A stretch of 64,000 nt of DNA from Cornus controversa (taxonomy: Eukaryota; Streptophyta; Magnoliopsida; Cornales; Cornaceae): the NCBI GenBank assembly GCA_026545225.1, contig CM048849.1, positions 34,928,836 through 34,992,835 of the forward strand, in the 5' to 3' direction. Shown here one piece after another: positions 46,235-57,336 of this stretch. Position numbers and translations under genes: made by a program. How positions within the stretch are numbered: position 1 is the stretch's first letter; every line of letters starts with the position of its first letter. The notes under the pieces were generated by a model. It saw only the letters and a program-made list of their open reading frames with translations, was not told the DNA's origin and made no database searches.

Positions 46235-47509
46235 TATAGTCCCTTTTATCATTATTGTATATTATTAGTTTTAGGATATTTAGGACTTGCGTCTTTTTAT
46301 TTTTAGTTTGTGTCAATCTTTTTTATTTTAGTTTATGTATTTAATTTTAAATTTTTCTTTAAAAAAAAGAAAAAAAATTCATAATAGTCGGTATAGCCAC
46401 CCATTCTTTGACATGTATGTAGTACCAATTCTACAAGTTGTGATATGATTAATAAAGTTGATGATTTCCATTTATTAAAGTCTGGTTTCGATACCCAATA
46501 CTGTAGAGATTGCTTCAACCCAGTATGACTTTAATAAAGAAAGGCAGCTCCTTTATACTCTATACGTTAGGGTGTCTGAATAATTAATATCTTATCACAT
46601 ATACACCTTGGAAATTGGGACCCACCAGTTCAGAGAATGGGGAAAAAAGTAGTACACGTGGTTTTCGCGTGAAGATTAGGTTTCAAAAAAAAATTTGTTT
46701 TTACTTTCTGTTTCTTATTTTTTTCATCCATGTTATTTCACTTAGTCGTTGGAGTATAGTGGTTAGTTTTGATAGATTGTCGCATCCAAGTTTGGGGGAG
46801 TACTTGCATTACCTTCATGCTACTGGTTTGCTCTATATTCTTGCCATTACTCCCGTTTTTTCGTAATATTGTTCTAACCCTTCTTTATGCTTTTATTAGG
46901 TGTACATTGAGGACAATGTACAATTTAAGTGGGGGTGAGGCAATGCCTTTGATGTGCTTTATGGCAATATGGGGAAAAACTTTCTTCTTATTTCAGGACT
47001 TTTTGGTTATTTGATTTTCTTAATTTTTTATTTATTTTCTTTTGTTTTGTTTTTAGATAGGATGTTTTTATATTATTCAAGGGATTAATACTTTATGTAT
47101 GTGCTTAACTTGCAATTTTTTATAATATTTTAAATTTTTAGAAACTGTGATTTGAATTAGTGGTTTTAATCATTGTTTGCATTGACATGCTTTGGGGTGA
47201 TTAGTTTTAGTTTCCTCACATGCACAAGCACACTAGCATAATCTTATGGGGTATAAACTTTGGCTTTGAGTTGTTGGGTTATATACTTGATATTAATTGG
47301 TATCTCTTGAGAATGAATACCGATGATGTAATTTACAATTTACATGACTTCAGTGTAAAAAAAAAAGAATATGTGATGAATGGAAAATTAATTTGATCCT
47401 TTTCATGAGTAATAGGGCCTCTATGCCTCAAGAAGCACGGAGTGTTCCCGTCAAAAGTAGAAGGGTGAGAAAAGATGAGCATTGGTTGTCTTGATTTGTA
47501 GCCTGATTG
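46235..47509 (+). other. 3' non-coding region of element D
   Basis: No gene. It parallels B from about 46735 (CCATGTTATTTCACTTRGTC). It includes purine tracts CAAGTTTGGGGGAG (46789) and AATTTAAGTGGGGGTG (46923). It breaks off inside the block that in B ends ... GATTTGTAGCCTGACTG, and joins the LTR at about 47510. Confidence 0.7.
46901..46922 (+). other. Stem-loop in element D 3' region
   Basis: Perfect 9-bp arms TGTACATTG / CAATGTACA with AGGA loop, identical to element B, followed by AATTTAAGTGGGGG. Confidence 0.85.
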
Positions 47510-48377
47510 TAATTAGATTAGGACTTTATCTCCTAATTGGATTAGAACTTTATGTATTCTCTTAGGGTATAAAGTGGCAAATTGGAGGCTGTTTTGAGGG
47601 GGAGAAAAAGAAATGAAAGCCAGAGCAGAGAAGACAGAGATAATCCGAGTTTTATTTCATTATGTCTTCTATTATTTTGTTATCTTCTTCTTCTACCATG
47701 TGTACCTAAACTCCTCAACTAGGGTTGAGGAGGAAACCTCCATTAATGAAGTGAAGTTATTTTGGTCATTAATTAATTCCCGTGTGTATGATTTAAATGC
47801 TTATGATTTTTGCTTCTTGTGATTAATTCTTTTATAGTTCTTTCACATCTATATCATGTATATGTGGTAGTTAGAAAGTATTATAATTAATCTAAGCTTG
47901 GGTTTGTATTTCTTAAAAGTGATAATCTTTGATCTTATGTTTTTTATTAAATTAGATTCATAGGATGCTTAGAATTTTACACTAGTGAAGCGAAGGAAAA
48001 TCTACCTTTTTAATATATTTTTTAAAGTGCTTTATTGTTAAATCTTGAGTAAGCAATATATTGATTTCTTGATTGCTACTCTAAATTTGGGAATTAATAA
48101 ATGAATATTAGAATCTTCATGGATTTAATGCTGATGGAATCCGACACCTTAGTTATTTCTCTATTTGACTTCAATAGTGTTATTTTATTTGCATGTTAGT
48201 TTAATCTCTCTCAAATCAACCAACTTTTGGTTAAATTAGATTAGTTTTAAATTAATTTGAATTTGTATTAGTTTTTCTTCTCAAAGCATTCCCTTGGGTT
48301 CGACCTCGTTCTTGCCGATCTATACTTCAATAGATTCGTACACTTGCGAGTTATTTTACACTTTTAAAACAACATCA
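47510..48377 (+). repeat. 3' LTR of element D (5' part deleted)
   Basis: It matches 41592-42463 and ends AACAACATCA before the CTTTC TSD copy. The first ~520 bp are absent. Confidence 0.88.
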
Positions 48378-48559
48378 CTTTCTTTTAAGGGTGATATTTT
48401 TTGTGTATCACCAAGTTTCAAACCAAACTAGTGTTCTTGGTGTACAAAGTTAAAGAAAGTAAATGGAGTAAAAGATGTATGCATGAAAATAGATGAGAAT
48501 ATGCTTTTAAACATTGAAAAGAACTTGAATTTGAGAAGCAATATATATTTGAAATGAAA

Positions 48560-48682
48560 AATGACAAGCATTAAAAAGAACTTCAAATAGATAAGTTCAA
48601 AAGTAAGAATTAAAGGAACTTGAAATGGACAAGTTCAAACAAGAATTAAAAGAACTTAAAATGGACAAGTTCAAACAAGAAA
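48560..48682. repeat. ~38-bp tandem repeat (about 3-4 copies)
   Basis: Copies of AAGAACTTGAAATGGACAAG followed by TTCAAACAAGAATT; the last two are nearly identical. Confidence 0.85.
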
Positions 48683-48721
48683 GCTTTTGTATAGATATAT
48701 GTATAGTATAGATATTATTTC

Positions 48722-49068
48722 TCTCCCAAACAACACTCTTCTATGACACTCCATAAGTGGAGGCTTGAAGTGATGATGTTGGCCTTAAAATATTAATTTA
48801 CAATGAATGTGCAAAAGACATTTTAAGGAGAGTAAAAATGAAAGAAAAAGTGCTTGGAATGTAAAAATGCTTGAAATGTAAATATTGAACAAGTAAAGTG
48901 CAAGAATTAAAATGTTTATATTCCAAACATCATTCTTCTATGACACTCCACAAGTGGAGGCTTGAAGAGTGATGATATTAGCCTTAAAATGTTTATTTGC
49001 AATAGATGTGCAAAAATTTTTTTAAGGAGAGTCAAAATGAAAGAAAAAGTGTTTGAAATGTAAAGACA
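48722..49068. repeat. ~195-bp tandem duplication
   Basis: Both copies contain TTCTATGACACTCCA, AAGTGGAGGCTTGAAG and AAGGAGAGTMAAAATGAAAG. Start points are near 48725 and 48922. Confidence 0.88.
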
Positions 49069-49078
49069 TGGAAAGAGA

Positions 49079-49092
49079 GGGGGTATTTATAG
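49079..49092 (-). promoter_or_regulatory. TATA-box-like site
   Basis: The minus strand reads CTATAAATACCCCC followed by CTCTCTTTCC. It is the likely core promoter of the putative LTR. Confidence 0.5.
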
Positions 49093-49693
49093 TTAAAGGT
49101 GGTGAATGTCATCCATAGGATTAGGGAGAGTGATTGTGAGCCCTTGGATGAAAAAAGAAAAATGACTGACAAGGGTGTGTAAAAAGTGTACACTGGCAAT
49201 GGATTGGTCTCCTTAAATCTCAGCCCTTCATTTCTTTGAGAATGAATATGAGTCATTGGATGTAAGAGATATAGGTTGAGAGATATGTTTTATATTGGGC
49301 TAATGTGGACCGTTGGATTAGAAATTGGTGAAAATTGGCTCATTCCTAAGTGAATCTTGCCCCCCAAAAGTGGATTTTGAATTTGGATGAACAACAACCG
49401 TTGGATCGAATTGATCTTGGTCGATGAAAAATTAAATATTTCCCCAAAAATTATTGCAGAAGTTTCCGTGAGAATTTTTGCGAAAATATGACAGCCAATG
49501 ATTGGCTACCACGGGTCCTTCTTTGGCCAAATTCTCAAATTATGCCTCTTGCAGGGTGAAAATTGGGTAATTTTGGGGATTCCCTCATTCGTGATGTCAT
49601 TGTGGTGATGTAATAAAATGATGTCATTTTATCCAAAAATGAAATTCCAGATTTGTTTTTGACAGTGTGCACAGTGAAAAGACCGTTTTGCCC

Positions 49694-50176
49694 TTGAACT
49701 AAGGTTTTGGTCAAAATTATGCCCAAACTGGAAATGTATCAATATTACAATGTATTCTAGGGTTTTTGGACCCTACGATCATGATAGTGAGTTCTGTTCA
49801 TCAATTTGACGAATGGTTTGTAAGTCAAACTTTTTGGTTGACCAGTTTAACCTTAATTTAGGGTTTTGGTTAATGGGATGTTCGGACTGGAATTGTGTCG
49901 ATATTACAGTGTTTCTTATAATTTTTGTACCCTACAATTATGATGGTGAGATCCGTTCATTAATTTGATGAACGATTTGTCGGTCAAACTTTTGGTTTGA
50001 CCAATTTAACCCCAATTTAGTTGGATGAAATCAAATGTTCGGGATGTCTTACGGTTCCCATGAGTAGTCATTTTTGAGATTTTTGAAACTTTTGAACTCA
50101 ATGGTGAAGTCCGTTTCACATTTAGGCAGACGAATTGTAAATTGATTTTTGAATATGACCATTTTACCTTTTTTAA
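49694..50176. repeat. ~160-bp tandem repeat, 3 units
   Basis: Units start near 49694, 49854 and 50014. They share GGTTTTGGT, ATGTTCGGACTGG, GGTGAGATCCGTTCAT, TTTGACGAAYGRTTTGT and GACCANTTTAACC blocks. The third unit is the most diverged. Confidence 0.85.
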
Positions 50177-50264
50177 GGCTTGTGCTCAAGGAGGTAGGAT
50201 CCTGAAACCTGGTATGAATGGTTTAGGATTTGAAAAAGCAAGAGATCAAATACGAGTGTCTACA

Positions 50265-52050
50265 AGGTATTCGTAAATCAAATACTTGATGGGGATAATT
50301 TTTCAACTCCCTAGTCTTCAACAGTTGATGAAGTAATCGATCTCCTTTAGTGTATTGCCCTGTAAGAATCACCGTTATGACCCTTGGGGTTGATTCTCTA
50401 AAATATAGTTATTGTGGAAGAACCCTAGGTTTTGTGAATTGATTTTTACGTAAAATGTACATCCTGATATGTGAGAGAACATAACACATTTATAGGAGAG
50501 TCTCTCCCAAGTTTAGTCTTTCTAAATATGTAAGATATGAAAAATCATATCTTCATATAAAAGGAAACTATATTACAAATGCCCTACAGAAAATAAGATA
50601 TTATGTATATATTTAAATTATATATATTAATATATAGTTCAAGATATTAAAATATCCAATATATATTTATATATAATTACACTTGTACCCTTAGCATGTA
50701 ATTAAATTACAAATGCCCCTAACATATTATAGCAATTCACATTTAACAACCCTGTTAGTTTTAAATCGACCCAGCGGACTAGAAGTGAGGATCGTATTAA
50801 GGGCCCAAACTCTTATTGGCTCCAATATATTATAATTGGCTCGATCATCTCATGACCCTAAATTACAATAATCCATTAACCACAACTTAATTCCAATATA
50901 TAAGTGTGGTTGCATTCCAATTAGAGAATAATTGAACCACATGTTGTCTTTAAACCTTTTATTGTCTCAACACACAACACTCGTATTAATTATACAAAAT
51001 TACCCATCTATGCACAATTGGATATGGACATATAAGTGCCCTCAATCCAAATCAACAATTGAATATTTATTAAGTCACTTAATTACTTTCCATTCAATTA
51101 ATAAGCCTTTAATAAAACTTATGCATTTTGCATACCCATTTTATTAAGGCCAAACCAAGTGCTTGGATTTACGATTGATTAAACTAATCAAGTCATAGTA
51201 AATTAGCTAGCATATATATAAATCTTGGGAGCATGTTCCAAAGCACATGATCAGCCAACACACAACATATTTTGATTTTAGACCTTAGGGCCCACCGCAT
51301 ATATCAAAGTACTTACCAACCATGCTTTGGGTTCATCACTCCCCCTCATACTTGAGGATAAGATTCGTCATAACACTAACAAGTAGTAATTGCAATAACA
51401 ACCTTACAATTACTTTGATAATGACTTGTCGGCGATTCTGTTTTATTCTTTATCAGTAGGGAGTCTACCCACTATTGCTAAACGAACAAAACATTTTATG
51501 ATAACGCAATATAAGTGACTTGTGCTCTCGACTTTAGTAGTCATACCATGCACACAACAAGCTATTGCATAATCAATGGACACTAGGATTCGGGTATTGA
51601 ATCGAATCAATACATAGTATTCATAATATATAAATAGTATTTTTGATAAGGAAACATATTCTTATTTGATAAGCCAATGACATTACATCTCAATTGGTGC
51701 TATAAAGGGCATATAATCCTAACAGGTAAGTTACATAATTCGTTCAAATGGGTGTCGGTCTCCCATTATCGATCACACTTTCGATTCTCCAAATTCACTA
51801 TATGATGTAAAATTTGTCACTCTCGCTCTCGCTCTTGCACTCGTTCGTGTTCCCACTCTATGTGACTTAGGTTATATGTTAAAAATTAATAGCTTTGAGA
51901 AATTTTGTGAAAATAATCCTTAAATAATTTGTCATGATAAAAGTCTGTGGCTAAAAAGGTATCTTTTAGCCATGAAGTACTTTTGTGTCTGTCTAACAAA
52001 AACCAATTGATACAAAGTTGCTATGTGACAAAAACTTACCTATTGTCACC
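50265..52050. other. AT-rich non-coding segment
   Basis: No coding frame or transposon end can be supported. It has the feel of an old LTR-type sequence on the minus strand (a CTATAAATGTG-like site near 50480), but nothing pairs with it. Confidence 0.35.
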
Positions 52051-52149
52051 TAACTAGGAAGCACGGATATGGACGCAGGTACGACATAATATGTGTACGA
52101 CAAATCTTAAAAAAAAAAGATCCGGACACAAGAAGGGTATGTCAAAAAA

Positions 52150-52150
52150 A

Positions 52151-52181
<31 letters not shown>

Positions 52182-52182
52182 A
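52150..52182. repeat. (AT)n microsatellite
   Basis: AT tract with one TT break. Confidence 0.9.
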
Positions 52183-52938
52183 TAATTTTTGATTAGTTTT
52201 CCATAACAATATGAATGTAAATGTAATCACAAATGTGTTCATAAATAAAGAGGCAATTACATGAAACACAAAAAGAAAAACCTTAATCCTAGAACATGAA
52301 TGACCCAAAATTTTACTAGATATCGGATCTTCCTTCTTCATCCTCTCCTTTTTCTCTTTATTTCTATATCACTATCAATTTAGGATTAGAAGTCAATTAT
52401 GTTTTATTTTCTTTTAAATAATGAATTTTTTATTATTACAATTAGACCCTCGTTTTTTAGAAAAATATTTTGAATTTTGTCGAGCCGTATCCCAAAAGTA
52501 TCCTGCTGTATCCTTTGATATTCCAAAAATATCATGCCATATTCTAACACACACACATATATATTTTGTTTGTTTTTCCAAAAATTCAAGTCATTTGTAT
52601 AAATGTGTAAAATTTACGAGTAATTATTGAGTACCTCGAGGATTCCATATTTATAGGAATTCTACCAATAGTAAACTTCAATTTCACACTATTTTAGAAG
52701 ATAATTTGAAATAAAGATTTATTAGTAGTGAGATTTTCCCATACACGGAGTCTGAGTGATATCATTTTTCAAATTTTACATGATCCAAGTACTTGGACTA
52801 TAAGCTGTGAGAAACGATCCAGCAAAACAACCAAGAATGGCCAGCCCAAAATAAAGCCCAAACAGAAGAGTAACCTTCCATTCAAAATAAGCCCATTGAT
52901 TGGATAAATCTATGCATCCGGTGACAACACGAGGCAAA

Positions 52939-52941
<3 letters not shown>

Positions 52942-52975
<34 letters not shown>
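52942..52975. repeat. (TA)17 microsatellite
   Basis: Uninterrupted AT dinucleotides. Confidence 0.95.
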
Positions 52976-52978
<3 letters not shown>

Positions 52979-55055
52979 CAAAATATATAAATTCCGCACA
53001 AACAAGTATTTGTTACAAAAAAAAAAATTTGACAAAAAAAAAAATCTGTCATTATTTGTTGTAGGTGGATAAAATCACAAAGTACATTTTATTCAACTCA
53101 TTACAACTTTTGTTCTTTTGATGCCAACATAACATAATGGCACCTTGTCTATACAGCTTCTTGTTCAACTATTTCCTAACCTAGCTATTATTTCTTTATT
53201 AGTCTTTCAAATGTTATTATAGTTATGCTACAAAATTTTGTGATTAATATATTGGAATAGGAAAATGATTGTGTTGCTGAAAGCCAATCACCGAGCAAGA
53301 ACCTCCTGTGGTTCGGCTTTCACTAAATAAAATATTCAGATCTATTTGCATATCCCACGTTTTTGGCAAAAAATGTAGCTTTCCTCATGTCAGCTTTGTG
53401 CTAGCTCCACATGATGCTCAATTGAGACCAAAAAATAAATTTATTTTTTTGTGCATTTCAGTAATAGCAGATATTTTTGCAACCTAAAAAAGTTAAAAAA
53501 ATAGAAAGAAAACAAAAAAAAATAGATAAATAAAAGAAAGATTATTCAGCTTAAAGATGTTCTATGTTCTGGTTATGCATTTCATTAGTAGAATGAAAAT
53601 AATTTTTTTTTAAATTTATAAAGTAAAAGTATTTCCAAAAATAATATATAAAAGGACTGAAATTGAGCGCTTTTTATTTTCTAAAATTTAGAAGTGCCAC
53701 ATTTTAAATTTTTTGAAAATCAATTTTTAGGATTTTAGAAGTGGAAAATAATATTCTCACCGTGAAATTTTTTCCTTATATGCATCACAAAAAAATTTCA
53801 TTACTATACTATGTAAAATTGAAAGAAGACCTCACTTCAATTTTAATAATAAAATTGAGTAACAATAATGTTGAAGAATATTAACAAAAAAGAAGATCAA
53901 ACATGCAAGCAAAGACACAAATTTACAAGAATTACCCAAAATTTAGGGTTACATATTTGGTGTTGCAAGTTTTCACTATGATAAGAAAAATGACATATAA
54001 TTACAGAGAGTTCTGGCTACATCAAAAAGTGCGAAAATACCAAACTCTCACCTTCAGGCAAGGGCGTGCTGCCCTGTAACCCCCGTCAACTTACTGCGAA
54101 GTTGAATCCACAAAGTTGGACAAATGTGTACATTATAATCAGACTTTACACATTTCATCAAATAATTCTAGCCTATTGATGAAGAGACTTCATTTGTTGA
54201 AATCAAATAAAACTTGGGCATACCTTAATCTATGAATTATTTTTCAACACTCAAACTTATAATGTGGTGTGATAACTGATAAGGTCAATTTGTCCAAAAT
54301 AAATTTTGGTAACTAGTTTTTATTTTTTAATAGGTAATCAAAGATTTTATTGAAGTAAAACCAGACTACAAAAGAAATTTCAAATGTTAAATGATTTCTA
54401 GCATTACGTAAGCCCCTACAATTCAATAAATCAGAAGTCCATTTGCTTTTTTACTTTATTTTCTCATGCCTCTAATGGTTAATAGAATCATATACAGTAA
54501 ACCTAAATAGTCCCACTAAGGTTATGTTCAATTATTAATCAGCGGGTCCTCGCGGATGTTGATTTATCAGGGGTCCATGATGATGATAACCTCCCAATAA
54601 CCACATATTGATTATGAAATTTAATGGCATTGCTGGCACCCAATATGATTCCAGTTGTTCATCCTGTACACTATCTCAGCTTCTCAATTATTAAGTAGAA
54701 GCAGAAAGCCCCTACTCTTATAGTTTAGACAGCATGAATCTGTACTTATCGTGTGTGTTGGGATTCTATGTTTGCATCGTGTACTATTTTTACAATTAAT
54801 ACATCATTTATGCTCACTTGTGAGCGATGTAAAGTTATTGCTTAAACGATTTAAAATAGTTACTGTATAAGAGATGTAAAGTTGTTGCATAAATAATGTA
54901 AAATTATTACATTGTTACAGGACAAAAGAATTCAGGTTTAGACGTGCATTTGGTTCACCTTCTAACACTATGAATATCAAATCAAGCTAATTAGCAATCT
55001 CTTCGCTACATGCACTTGTATTTCAGAGGCGGTGCATTGGAGAATTGATCTCAAC
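52976..55055. other. Non-coding segment
   Basis: No gene is recognised. A small nested inverted repeat lies at 53279-53321 (GAAAGCC / GGCTTTC arms, inner GAACC / GGTTC). A few degenerate GATGTAAAGTTRTTGC copies lie at 54827-54905. Confidence 0.45.
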
Positions 55056-55059
55056 CTTC

Positions 55060-55297
55060 TTTAGTGTATCACAAAATACGGGTGGAGTGGCAAGAATGCT
55101 GGTTTTTATTTGTTATTAGGTTGATCTCAACTCTTTTCCGTGCAGGGTGACATACTGCTGGATTATTCTCACTCTTCTCTAGTCATCATGGAATATAGGT
55201 TATTGGAATTGATTTTAAATACAAATAAAAAAATTTACATTAGGGCTTGTACTGTGGTACTTCTTAATGGGGTTTGTGCCGTCTAGTGCACCACAAA
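55060..55297. repeat. Tandem duplication, copy 1 (~235 bp)
   Basis: It shares with 57094-57336 the order CACAAAATAC, GGTGGAG...AATGCTGGT, GGTTGATCTCARCTCTTT, GGAATATAGGT and RTACTTCTTAATGG. The copies are roughly three quarters identical by eye. They were adjacent before the hAT-like insertion. Confidence 0.75.
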
Positions 55298-55354
55298 TAA
55301 GGTCGGCTCAAAACAATTTGAGACCTAAGGCATGAAATTTTTATATTTAATTTA

Positions 55355-56125
55355 GGACAATGCTTGACTCAGGCCATATAAGCAGAGCCTACTTCTTACA
55401 ACTGATGTGGACTAATATAAGTGTGATACCGATTTAAAATTTTTAAAAACAAAATGGATCATATAAGTAAAATTTTATGAGTTATCCAAAATAAACTGCA
55501 TCTTGGATAAATGAATAGAATTTTATGGGTTATCCAAAATAAACTGCATCTTTTCCACGTCTCTCTCCCTCACAACACAACTTTCTCTCCCTCACAACAC
55601 AACTCTATAGCTACTTTTCCTACCTCCATGTGAAACCCTTCTTCCATTACCTGGTTCTTGAAGCAGGTATGATTAAATATTATAATTGCACAATTGTAAT
55701 CTTTTTTTCCCAAAAAGTTAAATCCATTAGGTTTTGCATTCTAATTAGCATTTTATTTTTTTCCTTCTTATTTAGGTTTTTTCCCCTTAAAAAAAAAGAT
55801 TTTTCTTGAAAGAGTATTTGTGATTTCAAGGTGATTTATGATCACTAATCCAATTAATCATGGAGTCATGCAATTTAGGTGGAGGTGGTGAAAGTCGGTT
55901 AGCGGAAGAGAAGGGTTTGACATGGAGGTAGGAAAAGAAACTATAGAGTTGTGTTGTGGGGGAGAGGGGAGAAGATGCAGTTTATTTATGATAACTCCTA
56001 AAATCCTACCCATTTGATCCATTTTTATTTTTTTTGAAGTTTTAAACCGATGTCACACTTATAATGGTCCACATCAGCGGTAAAAAGGAGGCTCCTGGTT
56101 ATATGGCCTGAGCCAAGCATTATCC
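55355..56125. mobile_element. Non-autonomous MULE with long TIRs, 771 bp
   Basis: The left end GGACAATGCTTGACTCAGGC and inverted right end GGATAATGCTTGGCTCAGGC start terminal inverted repeats of about 220-285 bp (55355-55640 and 55905-56125). A perfect 9-bp duplication TTTAATTTA flanks it (55346-55354 and 56126-56134), the TSD length of Mutator-like elements. The left arm is longer because of two internal duplications. No transposase or captured gene is recognised in the short centre. Confidence 0.85.
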
Positions 56126-56692
56126 TTTAATTTATTGGTATAAAATTATATTAATAAATTATTTATAAATCATTCTTCTTGCCTCTTCAAATATCAAATC
56201 ACTAGTTAAATGGTTGTATTGAAAGTAATTTTAATACTTCTTGTACATTTGAGTATATAATTAATACAAGTTAATATATATTTTCTCGCATTTTAAAATT
56301 GTTTCACATTTAGATTCATATATTTTTTTTGTATGTTGATAAAAAAAATTGCAAATAAAATAAACACCCCTGTAGTGAAATTTATACTTGGAAAATAAAA
56401 TTCTAAAGTTAAAAAAATACAAGTTGTACGTATGATCACTTAGCCTAGTCGAATGTCTTGTGTTCCAACACTTGGGATACAAATGCATGAGCGCAGGAAA
56501 ATTGATAAAAGAGAGGAAATGTGTGATTAAATATCAAAATAAAAGAAAATATGTGGGAGGGAAAAAGATGGGTGTAATAAAGGAGATAGGCATGAGAGAA
56601 GAGGAAAAAATTTAGGCAATAAGAAGAGATAAGTTTAAAAATTACAAGAGAAAAAAAATAAGACCGCACAATAATTTAAGTTAAAAGAATAG

Positions 56693-56810
56693 TAGAACTT
56701 GTCTTTAGAAAAATTCGGTTATAATGAGAGAGGAGATAGAGGAGAAAAAAATAGAACTTGTCTTTAGAAAAATTCGGTTATAATGAGAGAGGAGATAGAG
56801 GAGAAAAAAA
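56693..56810. repeat. Near-perfect 59-bp tandem duplication
   Basis: Two adjacent copies of a unit starting TAGAACTTGTCTTTAG and ending GAGGAGAAAAAA. They are virtually identical, so the duplication is recent relative to its surroundings. Confidence 0.92.
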
Positions 56811-57093
56811 ACGTCCAGCGAGGAGAGGAAACAAAGGGAGATGAGATAAAGATAGAAATTAAGAGTTTTAATTGAAATTAGGAGTTTTAATAAGAAGTGG
56901 AACGAAAAGTTTTAGAATAAATTAAATTTTTTGGGACCATTATTAAATCTCTACCATTGATTGGGGCCCAATTATACAAAAAAATAAAAATTAAAAAAAA
57001 TCTAATAATATATGAAAGTAATAAAACTAGACGCCTTCTATTGGTCGGGCTTTAGGCCATCGCCTAACTTGCCTAAGGCTCCGGCCCGCACTA

Positions 57094-57336
57094 ACCACAA
57101 AATACAGGTCTAGTGGAGAAAATGCTGGTTAGTTTGATTTGTTTCCGGGTTGATCTCAGCTCTTTCCAATGCACCATTACATGTTCCTGGATTTCTCAAT
57201 CTTTCCTAGTGCAGTTTGAAATATAGGTCACTGAAAATGATTTTAATTCACTAAAGTACTATTTAATTAACGAAATAAATAAAAATAAAATAAAATGCGT
57301 TGGTGCTTGCACTGTGATACTTCTTAATGGAGTTTC
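57094..57336. repeat. Tandem duplication, copy 2
   Basis: See copy 1 at 55060-55297. It begins with the right TSD of the hAT-like element. Confidence 0.75.

Larger units (their letters stand above)
41072..48377 (+). mobile_element. Element D: internally deleted Athila-like retrotransposon
   Basis: The 5' LTR is 41072-42463, with PBS, gag and protease, but no RT, RNase H or integrase. A 3' region follows, then a 3' LTR lacking its first ~520 bp. A perfect CTTTC duplication flanks it (41067-41071 and 48378-48382). The element is 7306 bp. The subfamily differs from A/B: more divergent gag and a G-to-A type change in the PBS. Confidence 0.9.
48383..50264 (-). mobile_element. Putative long Tat-type LTR, U3-R part (minus strand)
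   Basis: On the minus strand the segment starts TGTAGACACTCGTATTTG at 50264, a start typical of some plant Tat-type gypsy LTRs. A TATA-box-like CTATAAATACCCCC (49092-49079) is followed by a pyrimidine-rich leader. It carries three tandem arrays. After removing D and C it would continue to about 26881. No internal region, PBS or second LTR was identified, so this is a hypothesis. Confidence 0.4.
55298..57093. mobile_element. hAT-like non-autonomous element carrying a MULE
   Basis: It is flanked by a perfect 8-bp duplication ACCACAAA (55290-55297 and 57094-57101). The left end TAAGGTCGGCTC and the inverted right end TAGTGCGGGCC are only loosely alike. Subterminal CCTAAGGC occurs on both sides in inverted sense, with GCCTAAGG at the right. 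The 8-bp TSD suggests hAT; the TIR match is weak. There is no transposase. Confidence 0.55.

Noticed and set aside
52051-52550. Inverted-repeat transposon with GGAAGCACGGATATGG and GCCGTATCC-type ends
   Set aside because: Only vague inverted similarity; no TSD or sharp ends could be found.
53279-53321. microRNA precursor hairpin
   Set aside because: The stem is short and interrupted, with no ~21-nt duplex and no second evidence.
54040-54115. Structured RNA or organelle-derived insert (GC-richer block)
   Set aside because: No cloverleaf or rRNA similarity recognised; more likely an old LTR piece.
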